Assembly (NCBI RefSeq): GCF_024700075.1
Contig: NZ_JAJONE010000001.1
Span: 1,764,001 to 1,828,000 of the forward strand
Direction: 5' to 3'
DNA from: Hymenobacter sp. J193
GTDB taxonomy: Bacteria > Bacteroidota > Bacteroidia > Cytophagales > Hymenobacteraceae
Length of the DNA stretch: 64,000 nt
Part shown: in pieces, positions 51,866 through 60,880 of the stretch
How the letters are laid out: each line of letters opens with the position of its first letter
Numbering within the stretch: the first letter of the stretch is position 1
The notes under the pieces: generated by a model
Told to the model about the DNA's origin: nothing
Seen by the model: only the letters and a program-made list of their open reading frames with translations
Database searches by the model: none
Made by a program: the position numbers and the translations under genes

Positions 51866-53317
51866 ATGAAAACGCTACTTGCCCAACGAATGACAGCCAC
51901 GTTGCTGGGGCTGACCCCTCTTGCCGCCGGGGCCCAGGGCCTTACCAATGATGGCGCCGTCATCACCATCGAAGCCGGGGCCACGGTCTACGTTTCGGAA
52001 GCTGTAACCAACAAGGCAAGCAGCACGCTTACCAACAACGGGCGGCTCGTGATAGGGGGCAACCTTACCAATGCCGGCAGCCTTACATCGGGCGGGCAGC
52101 TGGTATTTGCAGGCAGCGCACCACAGGAGCTGGATGCCACCGGCGCCACTCTGGCCCGCGTGCGCGTGAGCAACTCCGGCCCCGACGGCAGCAACCACCT
52201 GAAGTTTCTCGCCAATACCACTATCACCGATTCGCTTACGCTCACCAAGGGCATGGTGCAAACGCCCGTGGCCGTTACCATCACCCTGCCCAATGGCGCC
52301 GTGCTAAGCGGCGAAGGCACCAAACAGTACGTGCAGGGCAATCTGCGGATTGAGCGCAGCAGCCTGGCTGGCGGCAGCGCCACTGATTTCGGGCACGGCT
52401 TCAGCCTCAATCCTGGTACCAACGCGCTGGGCACGGTGGCCGCCACGCGCACGGCCGGCCTGCAAACCGCCGGCGTGAGCTACGGCCAGCTGGGCAGCAA
52501 CAAGGGCATCGACCAGCTGTGGCGGGTAGAAGCAGGCATCGCGCCGACCACGCCCGTGCAGGTGCAGCTCAGCTGGCTTGCGGATAATGATAACGGTCTG
52601 ACGGATTTCTCGCAGGCCCAGATCTGGCGCGGCCCGGCCGCTGCGGGCCCATGGGTGGCACTGGGCGCCCCCACCAACGCCAGCAGCCGCAGCATCAGCG
52701 GCAGCTCCAACGCGCTGGGCTTTTTCACCGTCAGCAACCTGGCCAACCCGTTGCCGGTGGAGCTGCTGAGCTTCACGGCCGAGCGTCAGGGCGAAAATGG
52801 CCTGCTGCACTGGACCACCGCCACTGAAAAGGACAACGCGCACTTCGTAGTGGAATCCTCCGTGGATGGCACCACATTCCGGCGCATCGGGCAGGTAGCC
52901 GGGCACGGTACCACCGTACAACGCCAGGATTACCGGTTCAAGGACGTGAACGTAGCTCGCTACGCCACGGAGCTGGTTTACTACCGGCTGCGGCAGGTAG
53001 ACAACAACGGGGTGGAGCACCTGGCGCCGGTGCGGACCATCAACGTGCCTTTACAGGTCTTTTTCGCAGTGCAGGCGTATCCCAACCCCTTCCAGAATGC
53101 GGGCGTGGGCGTGGTAGTCCGTACGTCGCAGGCCAGCCCTGCCACGCTGCTCGTCACCGATGCCGTGGGCCGCGTGCTGGTGTCGCGGAAAGTAACGCTG
53201 GGCAAAGGCAGCAACGAAGTGGCGTTGCCGGAAGCCCAGCAATGGTCGCAGGGCCTCTATCTGCTGCGCGTGCAGCAGGGGCCACAGCAGGAAGTCCTGA
53301 AGCTTATCCGGGAATAA
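51866..53317 (+). CDS. Secreted protein with type IX secretion C-terminal sorting domain
   Basis: 483 aa from ATG 51866, signal peptide ending near AAGAQG. The mature part starts with autotransporter-like beta-helix turns (TNNGRLVIGGNLTNAGSL), followed by a central region and the Hymenobacter-typical LPVELLSFTAERQGENGLLHW block with fibronectin-like strands. The last ~85 residues form a type A sorting domain: AYPNPFQNAG, LLVTDAVGRVLVSRKV, QGLYLLRV and a basic/hydrophobic end. It should cross the outer membrane by the type IX system and be attached to or released from the surface. Confidence 0.88.
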   Translation: MKTLLAQRMTATLLGLTPLAAGAQGLTNDGAVITIEAGATVYVSEAVTNKASSTLTNNGRLVIGGNLTNAGSLTSGGQLVFAGSAPQELDATGATLARVRVSNSGPDGSNHLKFLANTTITDSLTLTKGMVQTPVAVTITLPNGAVLSGEGTKQYVQGNLRIERSSLAGGSATDFGHGFSLNPGTNALGTVAATRTAGLQTAGVSYGQLGSNKGIDQLWRVEAGIAPTTPVQVQLSWLADNDNGLTDFSQAQIWRGPAAAGPWVALGAPTNASSRSISGSSNALGFFTVSNLANPLPVELLSFTAERQGENGLLHWTTATEKDNAHFVVESSVDGTTFRRIGQVAGHGTTVQRQDYRFKDVNVARYATELVYYRLRQVDNNGVEHLAPVRTINVPLQVFFAVQAYPNPFQNAGVGVVVRTSQASPATLLVTDAVGRVLVSRKVTLGKGSNEVALPEAQQWSQGLYLLRVQQGPQQEVLKLIRE

Positions 53318-53337
53318 CCCTCCCTTAATAAGCCCGC

Positions 53338-53404
53338 AAGGCCCGTTGGGGTCCGGTTGTTGGTTGAAGTTCTCAGCTAACTAACCGGCCTCAACGGGCC
53401 TTTG
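53338..53404. terminator. Hairpin terminator between convergent genes
   Basis: AAGGCCCGTTGGGGTCCGGT pairs, with mismatches, with AACCGGCCTCAACGGGCCTT, followed by TTTG. Confidence 0.65.
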
Positions 53405-53414
53405 TTGGTTACGG

Positions 53415-53996
53415 CTAAAACAGCCAGCTGTATAGGTTACGCAGAACGCCGCTTAGCTGCTGACGCAGCACCCGTAGGGCTTTGCCCATCTGATTTTCTA
53501 CGGTTTTCGGCGAAATTTCCAGTGCGTCGGCTATCTGCTGGTAGGTCATTTCCTCGTAGCGACTCAGCATAAACACGGCCCGGCACTGCGGCGGCAGGGC
53601 AGCCAGCGCCGCTTCTACCGACTCTGCTGCTTCCTGGTGGTGCAGCTCCTCGTCGGCGCTCTGCCCGAGGGGTTCTATCGTGCCGGTGGCTTCGTCCCAG
53701 GCTACCTGCCGCTTGCCCCGCTCCACGTAGCGCAAAGCCGCATTCAGGGCAGCCCGGTAGAGGTAGGCCCGGTAAGTAGTAGTAATGACAAGCGTTTCCC
53801 GGCTTTGCCAGACGCGGGCAAATACATCCTGCAACAAATCCTCCGTGGCCTCCCGGTCCTGCACCACGCGCTGAATCACCTGCCCCAGGGGCCGGTAAAA
53901 CTCCCGGAACAGCACTTCCATAAACGCGGGCTGGTCGGTACTGCGCAGGTGCGCCAACCGGGTTTCAAGCACGTCGGAAGAAAGGGCTGCAGCCAT
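53415..53996 (-). CDS. ECF RNA polymerase sigma factor
   Basis: 193 aa. Region 2 is seen at FMEVLFREFYRPLGQVIQRV and TEDLLQDVFARVWQSRE; region 4 at LPPQCRAVFMLSRYEEMTYQ and IADALEISPKTVENQMGKAL. This is the Bacteroidota ECF type usually encoded next to a FecR anti-sigma. Here the FecR gene (49430-50506) is separated by a DUF2807 gene on the same strand and a divergent type IX cargo gene, so pairing is inferred. Confidence 0.92.
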   Translation of the reverse strand: MAAALSSDVLETRLAHLRSTDQPAFMEVLFREFYRPLGQVIQRVVQDREATEDLLQDVFARVWQSRETLVITTTYRAYLYRAALNAALRYVERGKRQVAWDEATGTIEPLGQSADEELHHQEAAESVEAALAALPPQCRAVFMLSRYEEMTYQQIADALEISPKTVENQMGKALRVLRQQLSGVLRNLYSWLF

Positions 53997-54111
53997 GCGT
54001 ATGAAGGCGAATCGCGGCCTAAAGCTACAGGTTTCGGCGCGTTTCTGAAGCCGGATTTTGACCTTCCGCGCGGCGTCTGTCGTATAGCGGGCATCTTACC
54101 GCTTTCTGCTT

Positions 54112-54546
54112 ATGCCTCGCTCCTCTACCTCTGCCGCCGTAGCGGCGCTGTTGCTGTTTGCCGCCTGCCAGGGTCGTGAAAACCCGTACGGTACCGGTCC
54201 CCAAAATCCGGCCGCCGAAAAAGAGGCACCGCCCGTGGCCCAGAGCCTGGCCGGCACCTACGCCGATACCATTCCCTGCGCCGACTGCCGCGGCATCCTC
54301 ACCAACCTGCAGCTGAATGCCGATAGCACCTACGTGCTGCGGGAAACCTACCTCGACAAGCAGCCCGAGCCAACCGAGCAGCGCGGCAACTGGCGCCTGC
54401 GCGGGCAGGTACTCACGCTGCCACCCAGCGGCGCCCACCCCGGCCGTAGCTACCTGGTAGAAACGAGCAGCCAGCTTTTGTTGCTGGATGGCAGCGGCAA
54501 GCCCATCCGGGATGCCAACCTCGACTATTCGCTGGAACGGCAGTAA
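54112..54546 (+). CDS. NlpE-like lipoprotein
   Basis: 144 aa lipoprotein (AALLLFAAC lipobox). The domain GTYADTIPCADCRGILTNLQ, STYVLRETYL, NWRLRGQVLTL is the NlpE N-terminal domain with its CxxC. In enterobacteria NlpE reports lipoprotein trafficking and surface stress; in Bacteroidota the role is not established. Its stop codon abuts the end of the convergent MFS gene. Confidence 0.85.
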   Translation: MPRSSTSAAVAALLLFAACQGRENPYGTGPQNPAAEKEAPPVAQSLAGTYADTIPCADCRGILTNLQLNADSTYVLRETYLDKQPEPTEQRGNWRLRGQVLTLPPSGAHPGRSYLVETSSQLLLLDGSGKPIRDANLDYSLERQ

Positions 54547-55847
54547 TCAGGCGGCCGGAGCAGGCTCAGCGGGTTTGGTGGGCGTCATGTCCAGCTCACG
54601 CAGCTTGTTGGCGCGCCAGGCCGTCACCATTACCACCAGTATCGTCATCGAGCCCCCGAAGACCACCGAGGCCGCCGTGCCCAGCCACTTGGCCATAGCG
54701 CCCGACTCAAAGGCCCCGATTTCGTTGCTGGAGCCGATGAAGATGTTGTTGACGGCCGACACGCGCCCTTTCATATGCTCCGGCGTGAACGTGTGCAGCA
54801 GCGTGGAGCGCACAATCACCGATACGGAGTCGAACACGCCGGTGAGGAACAGCAGCACCAGGGAAAGCCAGAAGTTGCGCGACAGCGCAAAGCAGATGGT
54901 AGCCAGCCCAAAGCCCCCCACGGCCCACAGCAGCTTGCGGCCCGCGTGGCGGCGCAGTGGAAAATAAGTTAGCAGCACGGCCATCAGCACCGAGCCCACT
55001 GCCGGCGCAGCCTCCAGGTGACCCAGGCCGGCGGCTCCCACCTTCAGAATATCTTCGGCGAAAACTGGCAGCAGCGCCACCGCCCCCCAAACAGCACGGC
55101 AAACAAATCCAGGGAAAGCGCCGCCAACACCAGCTGATTGGAAAAAATAAACTGCAGGCCCGTGAGAATACTCTCGCGGAAATCGAGCCGGGCGCCAACC
55201 TGCACCGGCAAGGGCCGCGACGCAATACTGCCGAACATCAAAAGCGTCAGCATAAGCAGCACGGTAGATACTGTGTAGGCGCTGGCTACGCCCAGGTGCG
55301 CAATAAGGTAGCCCCCAATTACCGGCCCCAGCACCGAGGATCCTTGCCAGGTGGTGCTGTTCCAGGTAATGGCGTTGGCCAGCTTTTCACGGTCGGGCAG
55401 CAGCTGCGGCATAAACGAAAACAAGGCCGGACCCAGAAAACCCCGCGCAATGCCACTCACGAAGATGACGGCGTAAATAGGCAGTGTGCCAAGTCGGACG
55501 TCTTTTAGCAGCTCCAGGCCGTAGGGTGAGGCCAGCAGCGCCAGCGCCCCGGCACATAGCAGCAGCACCGCCACTGCCGACATAATAATGTTCTTGCGCC
55601 TGACGGAATCGGCCAGGTGGCCGGCGTACAGGGAAACGGCAATGCTCGGAATAGCTTCCGTCAGGCCAATCAGCCCCAGCTTCCAAGGGTCACCGGTAAG
55701 CTTGAACAACTGCCAGCTCACGACCAGTCCCTGGATGCGGGTGGCAATAACGAACAGCGCGCGGGCACTGATAAACCGCCGAAACTCCGGCAGGCGAAGC
55801 GCAGCGTAAGGGTCGTGGCCCGGGCGGGCAGCGGCAGATTCGGGCAT
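54547..55847 (-). pseudogene. MFS transporter, frame broken at a G6 run
   Basis: ATG 55847 opens a major facilitator protein (LPEFRRFISARALFVIATRI, HLADSVRRKNIIMSAVAVLL) that continues to the seventh or eighth helix (LDLFAVLFGG), then enters nonsense. At the coding-strand run GGGGGG (55083-55088), adding one G restores AVALLPVFAEDILKVGAAGL and the remaining helices to the stop at 54547, giving 433 aa, a normal MFS length. The C-terminal half has the second GR-containing loop (HMKGRVSAVNNIFIG). It resembles enterobactin-exporter or DHA-type MFS proteins; the substrate is unknown. Confidence 0.85.
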
Positions 55848-55869
55848 AGGGCAAGGCAGGCATAAGCTG

Positions 55870-55877
55870 CAAAGGTA
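55870..55877 (-). promoter_or_regulatory. Bacteroidota-type -7 box for the MFS transporter
   Basis: Minus strand TACCTTTG, a full TAnnTTTG match, 22 bases before ATG 55847. Confidence 0.5.
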
Positions 55878-55990
55878 GGGCCTGCCCCATGGCCTCACCA
55901 GCTCGAGAATGGCAAATCGACTTCTTGGCCGCAATTGCGTAGTAGGCTGGCACCCCGGTTTCATTGCCCACCTCCTACCGTCTGGTTTCT

Positions 55991-56548
55991 ATGTCACGCT
56001 TCCTCTACATTGCCCTGTTTCTGACAGCTCTGGGCGCTACGCCCGCACATGCTCAAACCACCGCGCCCGCCAAGGCTGGCGTGAAAACGGCTCTGAAGGA
56101 TGGAGCCTTCCGCCGCCAGGGCACCATGATGCGCATCCAGAGCGGCAAAATCACCCGCCTTACCGCCCCTCTTAAGCTCACCAATGGCACCACCGTGCAC
56201 CCCGATGGCCGCATCGTGGGTAAAAATGGCACTCAGCAGCTCCCCAATGGCCGCGCCATCAATATGCAGGGTGATATTGTGGGCCTGAGCGACGATATGC
56301 TGACGGCCGACGCCATTCAGCAGTTGGATGAAATGGTGACCGGCTACAAAGGCACGACGGTAGCTATGCCCAATGCCGTGTCTGCCGATGCTGCCAAGGC
56401 TCTGGCCCGCCTGGAACGTAAGGCCGCGCTGATGCAGCAACTCACGGAAAAGCTGGCGGAGCGTACCGCTCAGGCCGTACCGGTATCGGAGGAAGCTACC
56501 CGCATCAACGCCGAGCTCAGCGCGCTGGAAGCCCGTCAGAAACCTTGA
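55991..56548 (+). CDS. Exported DUF6799-like protein
   Basis: 185 aa from ATG 55991 with signal peptide (FLYIALFLTALGATPAHAQ). Two similar motifs, RRQGTMMRIQSGKITRLTAP and LTNGTTVHPDGRIVGKNGT, are typical of short Hymenobacter exported proteins I associate with DUF6799; then a helical C-terminal segment (ARLERKAALMQQLTEKLAER) likely to coil. Function unknown. Confidence 0.68.
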   Translation: MSRFLYIALFLTALGATPAHAQTTAPAKAGVKTALKDGAFRRQGTMMRIQSGKITRLTAPLKLTNGTTVHPDGRIVGKNGTQQLPNGRAINMQGDIVGLSDDMLTADAIQQLDEMVTGYKGTTVAMPNAVSADAAKALARLERKAALMQQLTEKLAERTAQAVPVSEEATRINAELSALEARQKP

Positions 56549-56704
56549 TTCTGAATCCGGCGGCACGTTTTTGCGCCGGGTGTGTGGCTGCGTTGTGGAC
56601 TGCCCAGCCCTGCTTAACGCCCGGTTGTCGGACTTCGTGAAGAAGGCGTGAAAAAAGTTTGCCTTTTGGGCCCAGCCGGTATTGTGTTTGGTCAGCCGGT
56701 TTTC

Positions 56705-56712
56705 TACATTTG
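56705..56712 (+). promoter_or_regulatory. Promoter of the ECF sigma / partner gene pair
   Basis: TACATTTG is a full -7 match; TTGT at 56683-56686 gives a -33-like element with an 18-base spacer. The distance to the ATG at 56811 leaves a leader of about 90 bases. Confidence 0.5.
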
Positions 56713-56810
56713 GTCAGGAGGTTGCTTTAATCCCCGAATTTTATACCCCTTCTTCTCCCCTAGCTGCGCAATATGGCCTAAAGCTCTACGTTCCCTTACC
56801 CGTAGCCTTT

Positions 56811-57446
56811 ATGGAAACCATGCAGCCGAGCGACTCCGCGTTGATTTCGCTCTATATCAACGGACAAGAAGATGCCTTTGCCCTCTTGCTGGCCCGGCAC
56901 AAAAGCCGTGTATTCACCACCATCATGCTGATCGTGCGGGACACCGACGTGGCTGATGATTTGCTGCAGGATACCTTCATCAAGGCTATTCACACCATGA
57001 AAAGCGGCCGCTACAACGAGGAAGGCAAGTTCTCGTCGTGGATCTGCCGTATTGCCCACAACTTGGCCATTGATTTCTTCCGCAAGGAAAAGCGTAGCCC
57101 TCTGCAAAGCCTGGATACGTCCAGCCACGCCTTCAACTCGCTTTCTTTGGCGGAAGAGGGCTCGGAGGCTGCTTTCACCCGCGAAGAAACCTATGCCCGC
57201 CTGCGGGAGTTAATACAAGACCTGCCGCCCGCGCAAAAGGAAGTACTCATTATGCGCCATTACGGCGAGATGAGCTTCCAGGAAATTGCCGACGCGACGG
57301 GGGTGAGCATCAACACGGCGCTGGGCCGGATGCGCTACGCGCTGATCAACCTGCGGAAAATGATGTCCGCGCAACCCGAACTCTATGATCAAAACCTTTA
57401 CCCACGAGAAGCTCCTCCGGTACGTGTACAACGAATTGCCGGCTGA
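56811..57446 (+). CDS. ECF RNA polymerase sigma factor (RpoE-like)
   Basis: 211 aa from ATG 56811. Region 2: FALLLARHKSRVFTTIMLIV, ADDLLQDTFIKAIHTM, FSSWICRIAHNLAIDFFRKE. Region 4: LPPAQKEVLIMRHYGEMSFQ, EIADATGVSINTALGRMRYA. This type is conserved in Cytophagales. The last ~20 codons overlap the next gene by 62 bases in another frame, so the two proteins are probably produced together. Confidence 0.92.
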   Translation: METMQPSDSALISLYINGQEDAFALLLARHKSRVFTTIMLIVRDTDVADDLLQDTFIKAIHTMKSGRYNEEGKFSSWICRIAHNLAIDFFRKEKRSPLQSLDTSSHAFNSLSLAEEGSEAAFTREETYARLRELIQDLPPAQKEVLIMRHYGEMSFQEIADATGVSINTALGRMRYALINLRKMMSAQPELYDQNLYPREAPPVRVQRIAG

Positions 57447-57615
57447 CGAACAAAGCGAAATCGAGCAGGCCCTGGTGCACGACGCCGACCTGGCTGCCAA
57501 ATGTGCCGACTTGCTGTTGGCTCAGCGCGCCCTCAACTCGCTGCGGCAGAACCCGCGCCCTGATACCACGCAGGCTATCCTGCAGTACTCGCGCACGTTT
57601 TTGAAGGCCGGCTAG
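57385..57615 (+). CDS. Small soluble protein overlapping the sigma gene, candidate anti-sigma partner
   Basis: 76 aa with no membrane segment: FTHEKLLRYVYNELPADEQS, EIEQALVHDADLAAKCADLL, ALNSLRQNPRPDT. The N-terminal half resembles the start of zinc-finger-like anti-sigma proteins (helix plus E/Q-rich helix), but a complete HxxxCxxC site is absent. It begins 62 bases inside the sigma gene in another frame, which suggests translational coupling. The anti-sigma role is inferred from position and size. Confidence 0.65.
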   Translation: MIKTFTHEKLLRYVYNELPADEQSEIEQALVHDADLAAKCADLLLAQRALNSLRQNPRPDTTQAILQYSRTFLKAG

Positions 57616-57732
57616 GCTATACTTCTTTTCGGCATCTGGTATCTGTATACTTCTTGGCTGCCGCCGGGGTATGCTGGTATTAGATGCCGTTTTTTTGGCC
57701 GAACTTGCGGGCTCCCGTTGCCCCGTTGCGTT

Positions 57733-58434
57733 ATGCGTAAAGCCGAGCGTTTCCAGCGTTTTCTGGAATACTTCACTACCCACTTTCCCGAGCCCGAAAC
57801 GGAGCTGCAGTACGGCAGTCCCTACGAGCTGATTGTAGCCGTAGTCCTGAGCGCCCAGTGCACCGACAAGCGCGTGAATCAGATAACCCCGGAGCTTTTC
57901 CGGCAATTCCCCACGCCCGCTCACCTGGCTGCCGCCACCGCCGACGACATTTTTCCGCTGATTCGGAGTGTATCGTATCCCAACAACAAAGCCAAGCACC
58001 TAGCGGGACTAGGTCGGCTGCTGGTTGAGGAGTTCAACTCCGAAGTGCCCAGCAACCTGGACGATCTGCAGCGTCTACCCGGCGTGGGCCGCAAGACAGC
58101 CAACGTGGTGATGTCGGTGATTTACAACCAGCCGGCTATGGCCGTGGATACGCACGTGTTCCGGGTTTCGCACCGGCTGGGGCTCGTGAGCAAAAGCGCT
58201 ACTACTCCGCTGGCTGTAGAGAAAGAACTCGTGCGCTATATTCCAACAGAGCTTATCCCCAAGGCACATCATTGGCTGATTCTGCACGGCCGCTACATTT
58301 GCGTGGCGCGCACTCCTAAGTGTGCCGTGTGCCCGCTTACTTCTATATGCGCTTACTATGCCCGGCAGGTAGCGCCTTTGCTGGAAAATTTGCCGAGCTT
58401 GCCATCAGCACCGAAAATGCCTCCTCAGGCCTGA
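57733..58434 (+). CDS. nth: Endonuclease III
   Basis: DNA glycosylase/AP lyase for oxidised pyrimidines in base excision repair. 233 aa from ATG 57733. Seen: ELIVAVVLSAQCTDKRVN, the helix-hairpin-helix LQRLPGVGRKTANVVM with catalytic Lys, the catalytic Asp in AVDTHVFRVSHRLGL, and the [4Fe-4S] ligands C-x6-C-x2-C-x5-C in CVARTPKCAVCPLTSIC. The C-terminal tail is slightly longer than in E. coli. Confidence 0.96.
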   Translation: MRKAERFQRFLEYFTTHFPEPETELQYGSPYELIVAVVLSAQCTDKRVNQITPELFRQFPTPAHLAAATADDIFPLIRSVSYPNNKAKHLAGLGRLLVEEFNSEVPSNLDDLQRLPGVGRKTANVVMSVIYNQPAMAVDTHVFRVSHRLGLVSKSATTPLAVEKELVRYIPTELIPKAHHWLILHGRYICVARTPKCAVCPLTSICAYYARQVAPLLENLPSLPSAPKMPPQA

Positions 58435-58492
58435 AAACAAGGGTTTAGCAAGCCGATAAGTTTATTTTAGTATAAAACCAGCACTAGCAAGT

Positions 58493-59695
58493 TTATAAGC
58501 AACTCGCCTTCTCCAGTACTGCCTGCACCGTTGTGGCTATGCGTTGCCGGTCAAAGTGCTGTATGGCTACCTGCAGACCGCGCTGGCCCGCTGCCCGGAG
58601 CTGCTGCGGATTATTCAGCAGCATTTGTAGTTGTTGCGTCATCTGTACCGGCTCCGAGGCGGGTACGTACCAGCCAACCTGTTCCTTTTCCGCCAGTTCC
58701 CGCGTCCAGCCGTCGTTCGTGACGATGACGGGCGTACCGACCGCAAGGCTGTCGTAAAACTTGGCCGGGGAGTTAGCATCCAGCACCGGCAGCGCCAGAA
58801 ATGACGCCACTGACACCTCAGCCAGTTTAAACCAGGCAAACACCGCGTGGCGGGGCTGTGGAGCCACGAGCCGGATGCCCGGGCACCGTTCCGCCGCTTC
58901 CCGCACCAGCGGCTCGTGGTAGCCGTGTCCCATGAACAGCCAACACATGCTAGCATCCTGGGCAAATAGCCGCTCGGCGGCTTCCAGCAGGGTGGGAATA
59001 TCGTTGGCGCGCCCAAACGTACCAGCGTAGAGGAGCACGCGCCGGCCGGTTAGTCCATGTTGCGCCCGAAGGGCCCGTACAGCTTCTTCGGTGGCGCGAG
59101 CTGCCAGGTTCAGATCGGTTCCGTTGAGCACGGTTGTAATCTTTTCCGGCGCAATACCGACCTGCTCCACGTAGCGCGTCATATCCGGCGACAACGGCAG
59201 CACGTGCCGCGCCGACTGATACAGGCTTTTTTCCAGCGCATACAGCCCACGCTGCGCCAGCTTGCTCGGTACGGCGCCCATGGCAATAGGAAAGGAAGGC
59301 CACAAATCCTGCACCTCAAACACCCACGGTACCCGCCGCAGCCACGCCACCTGTGCCGCTGCCCAGGCAGCCGTGAGTGGCGTGCTGATGCCCCAGATAA
59401 CGTCGGGCCTCTCTATTCGCAGGCCCTCGCGCACGGCGTAAGCTGCATATTGCCCAAACGACACGATGCGCCGCGCTACTCCCATCCGGTTCTCATAGGG
59501 CACGGCGGCGGCGCGCATCTCCACCCCGGCCGGCAGCCACGGAAACTCGTGCGTCAGCCGTTGCCGCTCCCAGGTGCTGGTGGTAATTAGCGTGACGCGG
59601 TGCGTGCGTGCAATATGCTCCAGTAGGGCATAGTGCCGGCTGGTAGCTGGGCAGTCGGGGTTGGTATGGTACTGGCTGAAGACGGCAATATGCAC
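58493..59695 (-). CDS. Glycosyltransferase family 4, WbuB-like
   Basis: 400 aa. GT-B fold: N-terminal acceptor-binding domain (AVFSQYHTNPDCPATSRHYA, PDVIWGISTPLTAAW, VFEVQDLWPSFPIAMGAV) and C-terminal donor domain (GRRVLLYAGTFGRANDIPTL, CWLFMGHGYHEPLVREAAE, DANSPAKFYDSLAVGTPVIV). The ExxDLWP pattern is typical of WbuB-type sugar transferases that build O-antigen or capsule. It seems to stand alone; no other polysaccharide genes adjoin it. Confidence 0.88.
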   Translation of the reverse strand: MHIAVFSQYHTNPDCPATSRHYALLEHIARTHRVTLITTSTWERQRLTHEFPWLPAGVEMRAAAVPYENRMGVARRIVSFGQYAAYAVREGLRIERPDVIWGISTPLTAAWAAAQVAWLRRVPWVFEVQDLWPSFPIAMGAVPSKLAQRGLYALEKSLYQSARHVLPLSPDMTRYVEQVGIAPEKITTVLNGTDLNLAARATEEAVRALRAQHGLTGRRVLLYAGTFGRANDIPTLLEAAERLFAQDASMCWLFMGHGYHEPLVREAAERCPGIRLVAPQPRHAVFAWFKLAEVSVASFLALPVLDANSPAKFYDSLAVGTPVIVTNDGWTRELAEKEQVGWYVPASEPVQMTQQLQMLLNNPQQLRAAGQRGLQVAIQHFDRQRIATTVQAVLEKASCL

Positions 59696-59766
59696 AGCAG
59701 ATTACTTCTGAATTAGGTGTTTCTCTTCGCTATGCCTATCCAATCCAGCCCTCATCATTTCAGAAG

Positions 59767-60774
59767 CTACTTCTTGCGGGGACGGTATTTCGACTGGGTT
59801 AGAATGCGCTGGGCATCCTGCTCGGCCATCAGCTGGCGCAGCGTCACGTTGGGGTGCTCAGCCATGTACTTGCGCACAATCTGCCAGCCCAGCCACGTGC
59901 CTACCCGCCCCGGCGCAATGCGGTCGATTTCGGGCGTATTGGGCCGCTCGCCCACGTATTTCTGAATAACAAATGGCGTAGTGTTGTACAGCAGGTTCTT
60001 CTCGATGAAATGGCCCCACACTTTGCCTTCGTTGTACTCCAGGCCTTCCAACTCCCGGCCGGTATAGCCAATCAGCAATGAATCGGGAGTGCAGGGCAGC
60101 ATTTTTTCGGCGAAGTACAGGGCCTTGCCAAACTGTACCATCTCGCTTAGCATCGTGGGGTTGGTGCGCGGGCGCTGGTTGTACTTGGTTGATACGGCCA
60201 ACATCACGGTAGGCAGCAGGTGCGCCGGGGTGTAGCGGCGCAGAATGTATTCGGGCACGTTGGGCCGGTAGCTCGCCTTGGGGCCTACAAAGAAATCCAG
60301 CCCCAGCACCAGCAGGCTGTCGTTCACGAACACGTCCTGGCTCAGGCCACTCACAAACAGATTCACTGGCGGCACCCGGAAATCCGGAAACTCGTAGCGT
60401 ACGTGCTGAAACGCCTGGTGCAGCTGCCGGCGCAGGGCGGCCGTGTCCTGGAAAGCCGCTTCGGTTTCGCGGCCCAGCTTCTGCAGGCCCGCATTGGTGG
60501 CCAGCTGCGTGAGGCGCTGGGCCAATACATTATCCGAAGGAAACTGCCGACGCTGCAGAAAATGGTTGGCAAAGCCGGGGTGCGCCTGCAGGAACTGCTG
60601 CGCATCGGCCGGGTTCTTTATTTGAAAGAAGGGCTTAATCAGGCTTTCCAGATGCACCGGGGCAGCCACGCGGGCTACTTCAGGGTTCTGCTCGCAGGTT
60701 TGTTTGTCGCGGCCGCAGCTGGCCAGGCCCGCCAGCAGCCCTACGCTCAGCGCCATTTGGAATACTGCCCGCAT
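59767..60774 (-). CDS. gldB: Gliding motility / type IX secretion lipoprotein GldB
   Basis: 335 aa from ATG 60774 (a GTG at 60795 is possible). Lipobox LAGLASC. GldB is an envelope lipoprotein needed for gliding in Flavobacterium and conserved with type IX machinery. Family features: VNLFVSGLSQDVFVNDSLLV, PEYILRRYTPAHLLPTVMLA, MVQFGKALYFAEKMLPCTPD, LLIGYTGRELEGLEYNE, and APGRVGTWLGWQIVRKYM. No other gld gene is in this window, but the type IX cargo at 51866 fits an active system. Confidence 0.9.
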   Translation of the reverse strand: MRAVFQMALSVGLLAGLASCGRDKQTCEQNPEVARVAAPVHLESLIKPFFQIKNPADAQQFLQAHPGFANHFLQRRQFPSDNVLAQRLTQLATNAGLQKLGRETEAAFQDTAALRRQLHQAFQHVRYEFPDFRVPPVNLFVSGLSQDVFVNDSLLVLGLDFFVGPKASYRPNVPEYILRRYTPAHLLPTVMLAVSTKYNQRPRTNPTMLSEMVQFGKALYFAEKMLPCTPDSLLIGYTGRELEGLEYNEGKVWGHFIEKNLLYNTTPFVIQKYVGERPNTPEIDRIAPGRVGTWLGWQIVRKYMAEHPNVTLRQLMAEQDAQRILTQSKYRPRKK

Positions 60775-60880
60775 ACAAATTCGTTTAAAGTTCACGTTTC
60801 TATCTTTGAGGCGAAATTAGCCAAAACCGAACGCCTCAACGTAGGCGCTAGTATCTGACCCTTCATTTCTTCGCTGCTTT

